Below, one piece after another: positions 1-6,931 of a DNA stretch of 64,000 bases. The DNA comes from an uncultured bacterium. Its GTDB lineage: Bacteria; Cyanobacteriota; Vampirovibrionia; Gastranaerophilales; Gastranaerophilaceae. The position numbers and the translations under genes were made by a program. The DNA lies in NCBI GenBank assembly GCA_947428835.1, contig CANENE010000006.1:49212-113211 (forward strand), written 5' to 3'. How positions within the stretch are numbered: the stretch's first letter is position 1; every line of letters starts with the position of its first letter. Under the pieces are notes generated by a model. The model searched no databases and was not told the origin of the DNA. It saw nothing but the letters and a program-made list of their open reading frames with translations.

Positions 1-2
1 CT

Positions 3-1325
3 TTTTTAAAAGCCTTGAGCATATTTTTCCCTTTAAAAGAAATTAAAATTTATATGATGGATGAATATTCTTTTGTTCTAAAGGATTTTATTAAACCCTG
101 GCAAAATATGACTTCCACTAAGGATTATCAGGATATTAAAAAATGCTTTGATGATTTTTTGGTACAAAAGACAAACTACAAAGTAGATAAAAATATCTTG
201 TATTTTCCGATTAGAAAGCAGCATAAGACTCTTGGAATAGTTCAACTTATTTCAAAAGAAATTATAAAAGAAGAAGATAAATTCAATACAAACGACTTTT
301 TTAAGATTTTTCCTCTTGTAGCATCACAAATTTCGATGCTTATTACAACTCTAAAAAGCAATGAAATGGTGCAAATAGCTTCAAAATTTCACAAAACTCT
401 TAGAAATATTGCAAAAATTACAGAAACACAATATGAGCTTGAATATATTCTTCCAATTATGGGAGAAATGATAGATGGCTTTGTTTTGGACCATTTGATT
501 TATATTTTCTTAAAAAACAAAAACAAAAAAGGCTATAAATTAATTTGGCCAAATAAATGCTCTGATGAAAAAATCTACGAATATTTAGAAGAAATCAATT
601 CAAAATCATCAACTATAATCAAATCCGATGGTAAAATGGGTATATTTCCTTTAATTGTTGAAGGAAAACCATATGGGGCAATTGTTGCATACAATCACTT
701 TGATAAAATTACATCAAAGGAATTATCTTATCTTGAAGAAATAAAATCGCAGGCGCAAATGACTCTTAAAAAAGCAAAAAGCTATGTGGAAGTTTTGACC
801 CATGCGACAATGGATGCTCTAACAGGTTTTAATAACCGCCATCAATTTGAAAAAAGGCTTAAAGAAACGGTTTCAAGCGCCAAAAGGCAAAATACTCCAT
901 TATGCTGCATTATGTCCGATATTGATTTCTTTAAAAAAGTTAATGACACTTATGGCCACAGTGTGGGTGATTGCGTATTAAAAACAGTTGCAAAAACAAT
1001 CAAAAAAGAGCTTCGTGAATACGATATTGCTTCTCGCTACGGAGGCGAAGAGTTTATTTTTCTGCTTCCAAATACAAATATAGAAGAAGCAAATGTTGTT
1101 GCGCAAAGGCTTAGAAAAAAAGTCGAAAAGAAAAAAATCAATATTGAAGAATATAAAATAGAAAACGTAAAAGAAATTTCTGTTACTGTTTCAATTGGTG
1201 TAAGCGAATACCAAAAAACGGATAAAGAACCTGAAATGCTCTATCAGCATGCAGATGAAGCATTATACGAAGCAAAAGAGGGCGGCAGAAATAAAGTTGT
1301 TATTTATAAAGCTAACCAAGCTTAG
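3..1325 (+). CDS. GGDEF-domain diguanylate cyclase (5' end outside window)
   Basis: Makes the second messenger c-di-GMP from two GTP. The frame is open back to the window edge, so the true start is probably upstream; an internal TTG (15) and ATGs (54, 57) are possible starts. The first ~260 residues look like a GAF-type sensory region. The GGDEF domain follows (about residues 265-430), with the active-site signature GGEEF in SRYGGEEFIFLL. Five residues before it lies R-E-Y-D, an RxxD inhibitory site, so product inhibition is likely. The C-terminal HADEALYEAKEGGRN is typical of active cyclases. No membrane segment is seen, so it is probably cytosolic. It converges on the pilin-like gene with a 4-base overlap. 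Family assignment is firm; the input signal is unknown. Confidence 0.9.
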   Translation, partial: FLKALSIFFPLKEIKIYMMDEYSFVLKDFIKPWQNMTSTKDYQDIKKCFDDFLVQKTNYKVDKNILYFPIRKQHKTLGIVQLISKEIIKEEDKFNTNDFFKIFPLVASQISMLITTLKSNEMVQIASKFHKTLRNIAKITETQYELEYILPIMGEMIDGFVLDHLIYIFLKNKNKKGYKLIWPNKCSDEKIYEYLEEINSKSSTIIKSDGKMGIFPLIVEGKPYGAIVAYNHFDKITSKELSYLEEIKSQAQMTLKKAKSYVEVLTHATMDALTGFNNRHQFEKRLKETVSSAKRQNTPLCCIMSDIDFFKKVNDTYGHSVGDCVLKTVAKTIKKELREYDIASRYGGEEFIFLLPNTNIEEANVVAQRLRKKVEKKKINIEEYKIENVKEISVTVSIGVSEYQKTDKEPEMLYQHADEALYEAKEGGRNKVVIYKANQA

Positions 1326-1333
1326 TTAGCTTT
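1308..1333. terminator. Bidirectional hairpin over two convergent stop codons
   Basis: AAAGCTAAC (1308-1316) and GTTAGCTTT (1325-1333) form a perfect 9-bp stem with an 8-base loop. The stop codons of both convergent genes lie in or beside it. U-tracts on either side are weak, so it is a probable rather than certain terminator. Confidence 0.55.
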
Positions 1334-1897
1334 AAATTGTCTTTTTGAAATCGGAATTATAAATAAATCCTGTCCTAAAGCACCTGTTGAACCTCTAAAT
1401 GCATACATTATAAAGCCGCAGGCATTTTCTGTTGTTCTTTGGATATTATCATCTTGAGTGAAATATTCATAGCTGATAACGGAACTTTCGCATTTAGGAT
1501 CTAAGAAAAATGCCGCTCTTCCATCAGGTTCAAATTCGGCGCACGAAGCAGCTTCTAAATAATCACTTATGGCATTTGTTGTAATTTTTATATTGGAGCA
1601 GTCCAAATCTGTCCCTTCCATATATTTTTTATAATAATTTCTCAAATCAATTGAGTTGATTTTTTTATCGCCGTTTGAATCTTTAAGGTTAACTATATCA
1701 GCTGTAGAATGCTTTGCTAATATCTGCTGTAAAACACCTTCGGCTGTAGAATAGAATGTGTGGCTTTTTGTCAAAATCTTTTTTTCTTCAAAAGTTTTAG
1801 ATGGCGCCAAATGATAAACCGAAACTATTGCAAAAACACCAAGCACAATAAGTACCATAAGTGTTTCTGCCAGTGTAAAAGCTCTATATTGTTTCAT
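1322..1897 (-). CDS. Type IV pilin-like protein with N-methylation motif
   Basis: 191 residues. A short basic leader is followed by AFTLAETLMVLIVLGV, the class III signal recognised by prepilin peptidase, with Glu at mature position 5 and a single hydrophobic helix. The rest would be an exported globular domain with cysteines near residues 99, 118, 136 and 159 that could form disulfides. The residue before the cleavage site is Ala rather than the usual Gly, as in the other two pilin-like genes of this window. AAGGAAGAA lies upstream of the ATG as a Shine-Dalgarno sequence. No pilus assembly genes are adjacent. It may be a minor pilin, a pseudopilin, or a surface protein that borrows the pilin export route. 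Confidence 0.75.
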   Translation of the reverse strand: MKQYRAFTLAETLMVLIVLGVFAIVSVYHLAPSKTFEEKKILTKSHTFYSTAEGVLQQILAKHSTADIVNLKDSNGDKKINSIDLRNYYKKYMEGTDLDCSNIKITTNAISDYLEAASCAEFEPDGRAAFFLDPKCESSVISYEYFTQDDNIQRTTENACGFIMYAFRGSTGALGQDLFIIPISKRQFKAN

Positions 1898-1965
1898 TTA
1901 TAATTCTTCCTTTGTTTTATATATCTAATATACATTATTTAAGCCAAAATACCAAATTATTTCTA

Positions 1966-1974
1966 TGATATAAT
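1966..1974 (+). promoter_or_regulatory. Extended -10 promoter of rimM, apparently leaderless
   Basis: TG-A-TATAAT (TG at 1966-1967, TATAAT at 1969-1974) is an extended -10 box. Only six bases separate it from the ATG at 1981, so transcription would start at or within a base or two of the start codon. No Shine-Dalgarno sequence is possible. Confidence 0.6.
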
Positions 1975-1980
1975 TTTTTT

Positions 1981-2484
1981 ATGGAAAATTATATTTCAAT
2001 CGGTAAAATCACAAATTTTTTTGGTATAAAAGGCGAAGCTAAAGTTGGTTTTGATAACGAAAATCAAATTAAAAAGGCAAAAAAAGTTTTTATAGGTGAT
2101 GATAAAAAACTGGAATTTAATATAGTTTCTTGCCGTTTTCATAAGAATTTTGCAATTATAAAATTCAAGGAAATCAATGATATTAATGAGCTTTTAGAAT
2201 ATAAAGGTTCAAAAATTTATATTTCAAAAGATGACGCTGTAAAAAAACTTGACCACAATGAATTTCTTGTAAACGATTTAATCGGGTTAAGCGTTTTTTT
2301 GGATGACGGTACAAAAATTGGCACAATAGAAAGTGTTTCAGCTTCTAAAGGGCAGGATTTATTAAATATCAAAGGAGGCTTCGGGCAGATATCGGCTGTT
2401 CCTTTTGTGGATGAATTTTTCCCTGTTGTTGATATTAAAAATAAAAAAATCATAATCAAACCCATAGAAGGACTTTTATCTTGA
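1981..2484 (+). CDS. rimM: 16S rRNA processing protein RimM
   Basis: RimM is a ribosome maturation factor that helps 30S head assembly through ribosomal protein S19. The 167 residues match the usual length. The N-terminal RimM beta-barrel opens with ISIGKITNFFGIKGEAKV, and a C-terminal PRC-barrel half includes LIGLSVFLDDGTKIGTIESV and the closing VPFVDEFFPVVDI. The stop overlaps the TTG start of trmD (TTGA), so the two are translationally coupled. The usual rpsP gene does not precede it, and rplS does not follow trmD, so the classical operon is reduced to rimM-trmD. The start is fixed by the promoter immediately upstream. Confidence 0.95.
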   Translation: MENYISIGKITNFFGIKGEAKVGFDNENQIKKAKKVFIGDDKKLEFNIVSCRFHKNFAIIKFKEINDINELLEYKGSKIYISKDDAVKKLDHNEFLVNDLIGLSVFLDDGTKIGTIESVSASKGQDLLNIKGGFGQISAVPFVDEFFPVVDIKNKKIIIKPIEGLLS

Positions 2485-3158
2485 GATATGATGTTATAAC
2501 TTTGTTTCCTGAAATTATCCGCTCCTGGGCAGGTGAATCAATCACAAAAAGGGGGGTTGAAAAAGGAATTATTGAAATAAATACCTATAATCCAAGAGAC
2601 TATAGCCTTGATAAACACAAAAAAGTTGATGATACTCCTTATGGTGGAGGTGCTGGCATGGTGCTTGCGTGCCAACCTATATTTGATTGTTATAGAGATA
2701 TTGAAAAAACTGATGACTTTGAATTTATTATGCTCACTCCCCAGGGAGAAAAATTTAATCAAAAAATGTCAAAAGAATTGTCATTTAAAAAGCAAATTAT
2801 ATTTTTATGCGGCCACTATGAAGGATTTGATGAAAGAATAAGGCTTGGATTGAAGCCAAAGGAAGTTTCAATAGGCGATTATGTTTTAACAGGGGGCGAA
2901 CTTGCAAGCCTTGTTATGATAGATAGCATCTCAAGAAACCTTGAAAATTACTTAGGAAAGCAGGCTTCAAGTGATATAGACAGCTTCTCGGATGGACTAA
3001 AGGGGCTGCTTGAATATCCTCAATATACAAAACCAAGGGTTTTTGAAGATATGGAAGTGCCCGATGTCTTATTAAACGGCAATCACAAGGAAATTGATGA
3101 ATTTAGAAAGCAAGAAAGCATAAAAAGAACAAAAGCAAGACGTCCTGATTTGTTATAA
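2481..3158 (+). CDS. trmD: tRNA (guanine-N1)-methyltransferase TrmD
   Basis: TrmD methylates G37 of tRNAs reading CNN codons, using S-adenosylmethionine, and prevents +1 frameshifting. The 225-residue protein begins MRYDVITLFPEI and carries the trefoil-knot SAM site: GHYEGFDER and the region SIGDYVLTGGELAS, where GDYVLTGGE is diagnostic. YPQYTKPR is the conserved linker leading to the C-terminal tRNA-binding helices. It starts at a TTG that overlaps the rimM stop, so it depends on rimM translation. Followed by unusual hairpins and no further gene in the same operon. Confidence 0.97.
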   Translation: MRYDVITLFPEIIRSWAGESITKRGVEKGIIEINTYNPRDYSLDKHKKVDDTPYGGGAGMVLACQPIFDCYRDIEKTDDFEFIMLTPQGEKFNQKMSKELSFKKQIIFLCGHYEGFDERIRLGLKPKEVSIGDYVLTGGELASLVMIDSISRNLENYLGKQASSDIDSFSDGLKGLLEYPQYTKPRVFEDMEVPDVLLNGNHKEIDEFRKQESIKRTKARRPDLL

Positions 3159-3200
3159 AAATTCCTGTTTTCTTTGGGCTGGACCACCACCTCCTTGATT

Positions 3201-3259
3201 TTGTACCGTTGATATTTTTATTATAACAGTACAAGGCTAAAAACTCCCGTTTTTGAGCC
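3201..3259 (+). terminator. Two consecutive hairpins after trmD
   Basis: TTGTAC (3201-3206) pairs with GTACAA (3229-3234). Directly after it GGCTAAAAAC (3235-3244) pairs with GTTTTTGAGCC (3249-3259), a 10-bp stem with one bulged G and a TCCC loop. There is no U-tract after the second stem, so this could be a weak terminator, an mRNA 3' end protector, or part of an unrecognised RNA. Confidence 0.4.
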
Positions 3260-3333
3260 AAAGTTTGTAAGGTCATACAAATTTTTAAAGGTGAAAAAGT
3301 GCCTTAAGCAAGTCATAATCTTTATTTTAGCTT

Positions 3334-3362
3334 TTGTAAAATTGAGTTATGTTTGATATAAT
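3334..3362 (+). promoter_or_regulatory. Sigma70-type promoter of the small peptide mRNA
   Basis: TTGTAA (3334-3339), 17-bp spacer, TATAAT (3357-3362). Transcription would start near 3369, giving a leader of about 75 bases before the 24-residue peptide. The leader begins with hairpin GTAAGC-TCCT-GCTCAC (3374-3389) and holds ACCGCCAC, which could pair with the ribosome-binding site. Confidence 0.6.
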
Positions 3363-3443
3363 AAATTTAAAGGGTAAGCTCCTGCTCACTTCCAACCGCC
3401 ACAGACTTGTTAAGCAGAAATTGAGCGGAAAGGTGGTGATGAA

Positions 3444-3518
3444 ATGCAATTCAGTATAACTGAAAAAGCGCTATTGCTTATCTTATTGATAATTATAGCG
3501 CTCATAATTGCAAAATAG
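3444..3518 (+). CDS. 24-residue hydrophobic peptide, candidate type I toxin
   Basis: Translates as MQFSITEKALLLILLIIIAL followed by IIAK, a single hydrophobic helix with a charged N-terminal turn and a C-terminal Lys. This is the size and build of type I membrane toxins of the Fst/Ldr/TxpA kind. It has one of the best Shine-Dalgarno sequences in the window, AGGTGGTG (3431-3438), five bases before the ATG. A second ATG at 3439 in another frame opens only a 6-codon peptide (MKCNSV). It lies between its own promoter and a strong hairpin, and an opposing promoter beyond the 3' end would produce an overlapping antisense RNA. No homology could be tested. The toxin role is inferred from architecture. 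Confidence 0.6.
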   Translation: MQFSITEKALLLILLIIIALIIAK

Positions 3519-3527
3519 GGAGTTAAG

Positions 3528-3562
3528 AAGAACCTTGAGAGATTGGACCTCTTGAGGTTCTT
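3528..3562 (+). terminator. Strong hairpin after the small peptide
   Basis: AAGAACCTTGAGAG (3528-3541) and CTCTTGAGGTTCTT (3549-3562) pair over 14 bp, two of them G-U wobbles, with a 7-base loop. It ends the peptide mRNA; its near-symmetry means the antisense RNA carries the complementary hairpin, a likely first contact point of the two RNAs. The downstream sequence TCCCTATAT is not a clean U-tract. Confidence 0.6.
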
Positions 3563-3575
3563 TCCCTATATCTAT

Positions 3576-3603
3576 ATTATACCCCATTTATCGAGAAATT
3601 CAA
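3576..3603 (-). promoter_or_regulatory. Antisense promoter facing the small peptide gene
   Basis: Read on the minus strand: TTGAAT (3598-3603), 16-bp spacer, TATAAT (3576-3581), a perfect -10 box. It points into the 3' end of the peptide gene and has no coding sequence of its own downstream, which supports a regulatory antisense RNA. Confidence 0.6.
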
Positions 3604-3648
3604 TACATAAGAAAGTTATTCTTAAAAACAGTGAAGCATTATTAGTTT

Positions 3649-3984
3649 TTAATCGCTCATACCAAGCAAAATATTGGGTTCAACACCTAAAACTTTTCCT
3701 ATGTGATTTAATTCTTCAACTGATAATGTCGCAAGCTCGCCTACTTCAAATTCTTCTACAAAAGCAAGGATTTCATCTTCGCTCATAGTAAAAATAGGAG
3801 AAACATAAGGAATCTCTTCAACAATTTCAGGCTCTTTTTTGACTGTTGAAATCAGCTCCATTTCTTTAAAGACCGGAGTTCTTTCAAATACTTTTGATGG
3901 CTTGGATTCTTTTAGAATCTCGTTTCTGAGCATATCTGCAAGTTTTGCTTCATCAAAAATAAAATTGTCATTTCTCATTGCCAT
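3649..3984 (-). CDS. Hypothetical acidic protein
   Basis: 111 residues, no recognised family. The N-terminal third is mixed (MAMRNDNFIFDEAKLADMLR). The middle is rich in Glu, Pro and Val and probably disordered. The C-terminal 45 residues (SEDEILAFVEEFEVGELATL onward) look like a small helical domain, including ATLSVEELNHIGKVLGV, which resembles the second half of an HTH fold but is not conclusive. No signal peptide or membrane segment. AAAGGTG lies eight bases before the ATG as a ribosome-binding site. It stands alone between the small-peptide locus and the riboswitch-controlled pair. Confidence 0.65.
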   Translation of the reverse strand: MAMRNDNFIFDEAKLADMLRNEILKESKPSKVFERTPVFKEMELISTVKKEPEIVEEIPYVSPIFTMSEDEILAFVEEFEVGELATLSVEELNHIGKVLGVEPNILLGMSD

Positions 3985-4106
3985 TTTGTCACACCTTTAG
4001 TTCGCTTTATACCATGGTTTACGGCATTTTCGACACAAAAATTTAATAATTTTGATAAATATTTAATAATTTTTAACAAAAAGACAACAATCCTTTTAAT
4101 CTAAAT

Positions 4107-5621
4107 TTAAAAATAAATGTAAGGAGGACCTGTCTTGATTTCAAGAAGTATGTTTTCAGCTTCTTGTTTTAATTTTTCCTCATCTTTTTTATTTTGAAGA
4201 TTTTGATTGAAATTTTCAATTAAAGGATTAATTGCAGCATCTTTTTTGGCTTTGAAGTTATTTATTTCGACTTCTACCATTTCTTTTTTCAAATTTAGTT
4301 CATTTTTAACATTTTGCTTTTGGACGGTAACTTTTTTAATCGCATCAACAAGATTTTTTGAAAGATAGCCTATAGAAGTTACCAAACAAAAAGATAAAAA
4401 CAAATACTTATTAAATTTGTTTTCAGGGTTTAAAATCCAATTATACAAATGCCCTCTTTCTTCATCTATAAAACAATAGTATTGGATTTTTTCTGCAACT
4501 CCGGCAAGAGCTTCGGGAGGAGTTACATAGGTTCTTTCTTTGTTGATTTGTGAAATGGTGCTATCAATTTCAATATCTGTTATCCCTTGGATTTTTGAAA
4601 GATTTTGTTTCATTGCTTCATCGTCCATATTTGAGATTTTAAAAATGTCTGATAGTTTTTTAATTGCTTTTTCTTTATCTTCTATTTCAATTGCTTTATT
4701 AAGTTCGGCTCTTATGGTGCTATCAGTTGTTTTATCGACAAAAGTTTGAAGATTTTGGATGGTTTTTTGATAGTTTTTAAAAAGAGCAAAACTAAATGCT
4801 GTTGCACCAAGGGCACCTAAAGCAAGCCAAAGTAAGGGTTTTTTGTTCTTAGCTTTTTCTTGCTCCTTTTCATCTTCTGATGTTTTTCCTGTGAAAGAGA
4901 TATTATTTTTGATATTTTCAGCTTTGTTTTTATCAAATACGTTTTTAAAATATCTTGAAGTGTTGTTGTATAAGTTATTTACGACATCCAATTTCCCTGC
5001 AAATGAATTTTTTTCAACTTCAATTAATTCCTGTTGAAAATCGTGTTCTATATCAAATTCCTGTTTTTTAATCCAAATTTCTTTTATGCCTTCAACAAAA
5101 TTTGAAGCACACAAAGTAAAAGCGCTCATAATACCGACACCAATAAGCCCTAGGATATTTTTTGCATCAGGGTGCCTCAAGGCTCTATACATCGCAAGCT
5201 GGTGTTCTTCAACTATATTCATACTTCTTGGAATATCAGGAGGAAGAATGAGTCCTTTGGTATTTGCCATTTTTTTGGAATATCCAAAAAGAGCAAGACT
5301 TATTGTCCCAATTATTCCAACCCCGATTGCGCTAAAGGCAATAAGGGGTTTTAGAGTGTTTTTGTAGGAAAACAATTCTTTTTTTTCTTCATTTTCTTTT
5401 TGTTTTGAAATATTCGGACTAAAGCTGTTTTTTGGAAGGCTATAATCTATACTATCCCAGCTGTTTGCTTCTTTGGCTGCAGAATTTTTGATATATGTAT
5501 TCATCAAAAAACCGTTTAAGTTTTCCTTTTTTAAAGTTTCTTTGGCTATTTCGCTTGAGGTTTTTTTATGATTCATTTGGTTTTTTAAACCGAAGTTATT
5601 GGCATTTAATGGCGCTAACAT
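4107..5621 (-). CDS. Lineage-specific multi-spanning membrane protein
   Basis: 504 residues, family not recognised. The N-terminal ~80 residues are polar. Hydrophobic segments follow at about 90-115 (PLIAFSAIGVGIIGTISLAL), 155-175 (ILGLIGVGIMSAFTLCASNF), 263-283 (LLWLALGALGATAFSFALF) and 402-420 (YLFLSFCLVTSIGYLSK), separated by long Lys/Glu-rich stretches with coiled-coil character. The two halves resemble each other: each has a membrane segment, a Leu/Glu-rich segment and a second membrane segment followed by KKQ...VEVE-type helices, suggesting an internal duplication. The central NNISFTGKTSED resembles a motif in other proteins of this window. It is three bases downstream of the zinc-finger-like gene and shares its riboswitch-controlled transcript. 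Function unknown. Confidence 0.7.
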   Translation of the reverse strand: MLAPLNANNFGLKNQMNHKKTSSEIAKETLKKENLNGFLMNTYIKNSAAKEANSWDSIDYSLPKNSFSPNISKQKENEEKKELFSYKNTLKPLIAFSAIGVGIIGTISLALFGYSKKMANTKGLILPPDIPRSMNIVEEHQLAMYRALRHPDAKNILGLIGVGIMSAFTLCASNFVEGIKEIWIKKQEFDIEHDFQQELIEVEKNSFAGKLDVVNNLYNNTSRYFKNVFDKNKAENIKNNISFTGKTSEDEKEQEKAKNKKPLLWLALGALGATAFSFALFKNYQKTIQNLQTFVDKTTDSTIRAELNKAIEIEDKEKAIKKLSDIFKISNMDDEAMKQNLSKIQGITDIEIDSTISQINKERTYVTPPEALAGVAEKIQYYCFIDEERGHLYNWILNPENKFNKYLFLSFCLVTSIGYLSKNLVDAIKKVTVQKQNVKNELNLKKEMVEVEINNFKAKKDAAINPLIENFNQNLQNKKDEEKLKQEAENILLEIKTGPPYIYF

Positions 5622-5624
5622 TTA

Positions 5625-6341
5625 CTATTCCTTGTTTTCTACTTTGTCGTTCTTGTTATTAAATATTTTTTTAAAAATTTCTTTGAGTTTTTTGTTTTTT
5701 TCGCTTTCATTTTCTTCTTCTTTTTGTTCGCAGAATAAATTGAGAAGAGTTAAAAGCGATTTTTTGGCTTTTTCAAAGCTTTTTTTGATACTTTCTTTAA
5801 TTTTTTCTTTGATTTCGGTGAATATTTCTCTTGCAAAAGTGAGAATTTTTTGAGAAATATCATTTATAAATCTCAAAGTATTTGAAATTATATTTGAGAT
5901 GAAACTGATTGTATTTGTAATTAAAATTGCAAGTTTTATAACAGGTTTGATTATAAAATTTGAAATGATTTTGAAAGCAAAACTTATTATTTTTGATTTA
6001 ACTTCAAGGTTTTTGTGGATTTCATTTAGCTTATTAATATAATTTTCAAGAGAATTTTTTATTATTTTAAGCTTGTTTTGATGATTCAATTCTCTTGTTT
6101 GCATTTTTGCATTTTCAAGCCTTAGAGCATCTTCGTTGAGCTTTGCTTTTTTTGCTGCCTGCATCTTAAGCCAGGCTGCCATACATTCGTTGTAGCTCAT
6201 TTCACCCGGTTTTCTTGGTTTATTTTTGTCTTTGCTGCCCCCTGCTCCCATACCCGCGCAAATAGGGCAGGTTCCCACAGGAAGCCCGTGGGGGCATTTG
6301 TTGTTTTGACTTTGTTGAATGTTTGTTGCCTGAATTGACAT
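5625..6341 (-). CDS. Zinc-ribbon-like coiled-coil protein under riboswitch control
   Basis: Start taken as the ATG at 6341; an upstream in-frame TTG (6371) would lie inside the riboswitch. The 238-residue protein has a Cys/His cluster near residue 20, CPHGLPVGTCPICAGMGAGG, a C-x-H-x7-C-x2-C arrangement likely to bind one zinc. Next comes a basic helix with YNECMAAWLKMQAAKK, a long helical region, two hydrophobic Ile/Phe-rich stretches around residues 110-160, and a Lys/Glu tail. It may be membrane-associated and partner the membrane protein encoded three bases downstream. I do not recognise its function. A cobalamin-type control element upstream suggests a link to B12 status. Confidence 0.7.
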   Translation of the reverse strand: MSIQATNIQQSQNNKCPHGLPVGTCPICAGMGAGGSKDKNKPRKPGEMSYNECMAAWLKMQAAKKAKLNEDALRLENAKMQTRELNHQNKLKIIKNSLENYINKLNEIHKNLEVKSKIISFAFKIISNFIIKPVIKLAILITNTISFISNIISNTLRFINDISQKILTFAREIFTEIKEKIKESIKKSFEKAKKSLLTLLNLFCEQKEEENESEKNKKLKEIFKKIFNNKNDKVENKE

Positions 6342-6376
6342 AAGCTTTGATTTTTTAAGCAGGGCAGACAAAACGA

Positions 6377-6489
6377 ATAGTCATTTTGGAGTCTTCGCAA
6401 AATGAACTATAACACAGTTTTCCGACTATACGGTTGCGGCCCAGCTAAGGAATTTCACCTTAATTTCCTGTAAAATTTAACTATAAGGC
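6377..6489 (-). promoter_or_regulatory. Cobalamin-type riboswitch
   Basis: On the minus strand the leader contains GGAAATTAAGGTGAAATTCC followed by TTAGCTGGGCCGCAACCGTA. This matches the cobalamin riboswitch core (GGGAA..GGUG..A.UCC..GCUG.CCCGCAAC.GU) nearly base for base. The 3' part has GCGAAGACTCC (6388-6398 complement), like the family's GAAGACC..CC segment. ATAGTT (6479-6484) can pair with GACTAT (6377-6382) as a closing helix, and CATTTTG/CAAAATG (6382-6404) overlaps it as a possible switching hairpin. The peripheral stems are short, so it may be a compact variant. It precedes the zinc-ribbon gene by about 35 bases. Confidence 0.75.
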
Positions 6490-6495
6490 TATTTT

Positions 6496-6524
6496 ATCAT
6501 AGAAATAATTTGGTAGTGTAACAA
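6496..6524 (-). promoter_or_regulatory. Promoter of the riboswitch transcript
   Basis: On the minus strand TTGTTA (6519-6524), 17-bp spacer, TATGAT (6496-6501). The predicted start near 6489 falls immediately before the first riboswitch helix. Confidence 0.5.
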
Positions 6525-6565
6525 AATGATTAAGGTAGTGGCGTATGCAAACAATAATGCCCACT

Positions 6566-6605
6566 GTCATACTGAACTTGTTTCAGTATTTGAGATGTTA
6601 GTGTG
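6566..6605 (+). repeat. Family A palindromic repeat, left half
   Basis: GTCATACTGAACTTGTTTCA followed by GTATTTGAGATGTTAGTG. It is a hairpin around TGAACTTGTTTCA and matches the left half of copies at 35615, 52980 and 63024. Here the right half does not follow within tens of bases; it comes after the GIY-YIG gene at 6900-6933. Confidence 0.85.
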
Positions 6606-6612
6606 CTATAAT
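6604..6612 (+). promoter_or_regulatory. Extended -10 promoter of the GIY-YIG gene
   Basis: TG-C-TATAAT, with only seven bases (6613-6619) before the ATG. As for rimM this implies a leaderless mRNA. The box abuts the end of the family A left half, so the repeat may bring the promoter. Confidence 0.55.
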
Positions 6613-6619
6613 AGCTTCT

Positions 6620-6931
6620 ATGGATAAATTGTGGGCTGTTTATATTTTAACCAATTATAATAAAATAACTTTCTATGTTGGTGTTACAAGTAATTTGAAA
6701 AAAAGAATATACGAACATAAAAATAAAATGTTTAAGGGTTTTACAAGTAAATATGGTGTAGATAAGCTTGTGTATTATGAACAGGCAGATACTGCGCAAA
6801 GTGCAATAAGCAGAGAAAAACAGCTGAAACGCTGGCATAGAGATTGGAAAATTAATTTGATAAAGGAAAAAAATCCTCAATTTGAAGATTTGTCACAAAC
6901 CTGGTCAGACCCTGAAACGAGTTCAGGGTGA
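6620..6931 (+). CDS. GIY-YIG nuclease family protein embedded in a repeat
   Basis: A 103-residue single-domain GIY-YIG endonuclease (UvrC N-terminal/homing-endonuclease fold). The GIY equivalent is VYILTN and the YIG equivalent is FYVGVTSNLKKRIYEHK, with the conserved Arg. Further conserved residues are YYE and AISREKQLKRWHRDWKINLI, which include the catalytic Glu region. The expected domain ends at NPQFEDL. The last residues, TWSDPETSSG and the stop, are translated from the right half of a family A repeat. Upstream the left half of the same repeat ends at the promoter, so the gene occupies the interior of a repeat doublet that is short and non-coding elsewhere in this window. It could act on repeat DNA or repair. 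Confidence in family is high, in role low. Confidence 0.9.
   Translation: MDKLWAVYILTNYNKITFYVGVTSNLKKRIYEHKNKMFKGFTSKYGVDKLVYYEQADTAQSAISREKQLKRWHRDWKINLIKEKNPQFEDLSQTWSDPETSSG

Larger units (their letters stand above)
3365..3570 (-). ncRNA. Candidate antisense RNA antitoxin
   Basis: A strong promoter on the minus strand (see 3576-3603) would start an RNA near 3570 that runs through the complement of the peptide mRNA's terminator, its coding region and its ribosome-binding site. A hairpin complementary to 3374-3389 (GTGAGC-AGGA-GCTTAC) followed by CCTTTAAATTT is a possible terminator, giving about 200 bases. The RNA is inferred from promoter and terminator patterns, not shown directly. Confidence 0.5.

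Noticed and set aside
3361..3450. SRP RNA or other housekeeping RNA
   Set aside because: No match to the conserved SRP loop sequences, and a good coding frame with a ribosome-binding site explains the region better.
3543..3788. 81-codon + strand frame downstream of the small peptide
   Set aside because: It runs through the terminator hairpin, the antisense promoter and the opposite strand of the 3649-3984 gene; no ribosome-binding site.
6341..6371. TTG at 6371 as start of the zinc-ribbon-like gene
   Set aside because: It lies at the end of the riboswitch and has no ribosome-binding site; the ATG at 6341 gives the more natural protein.
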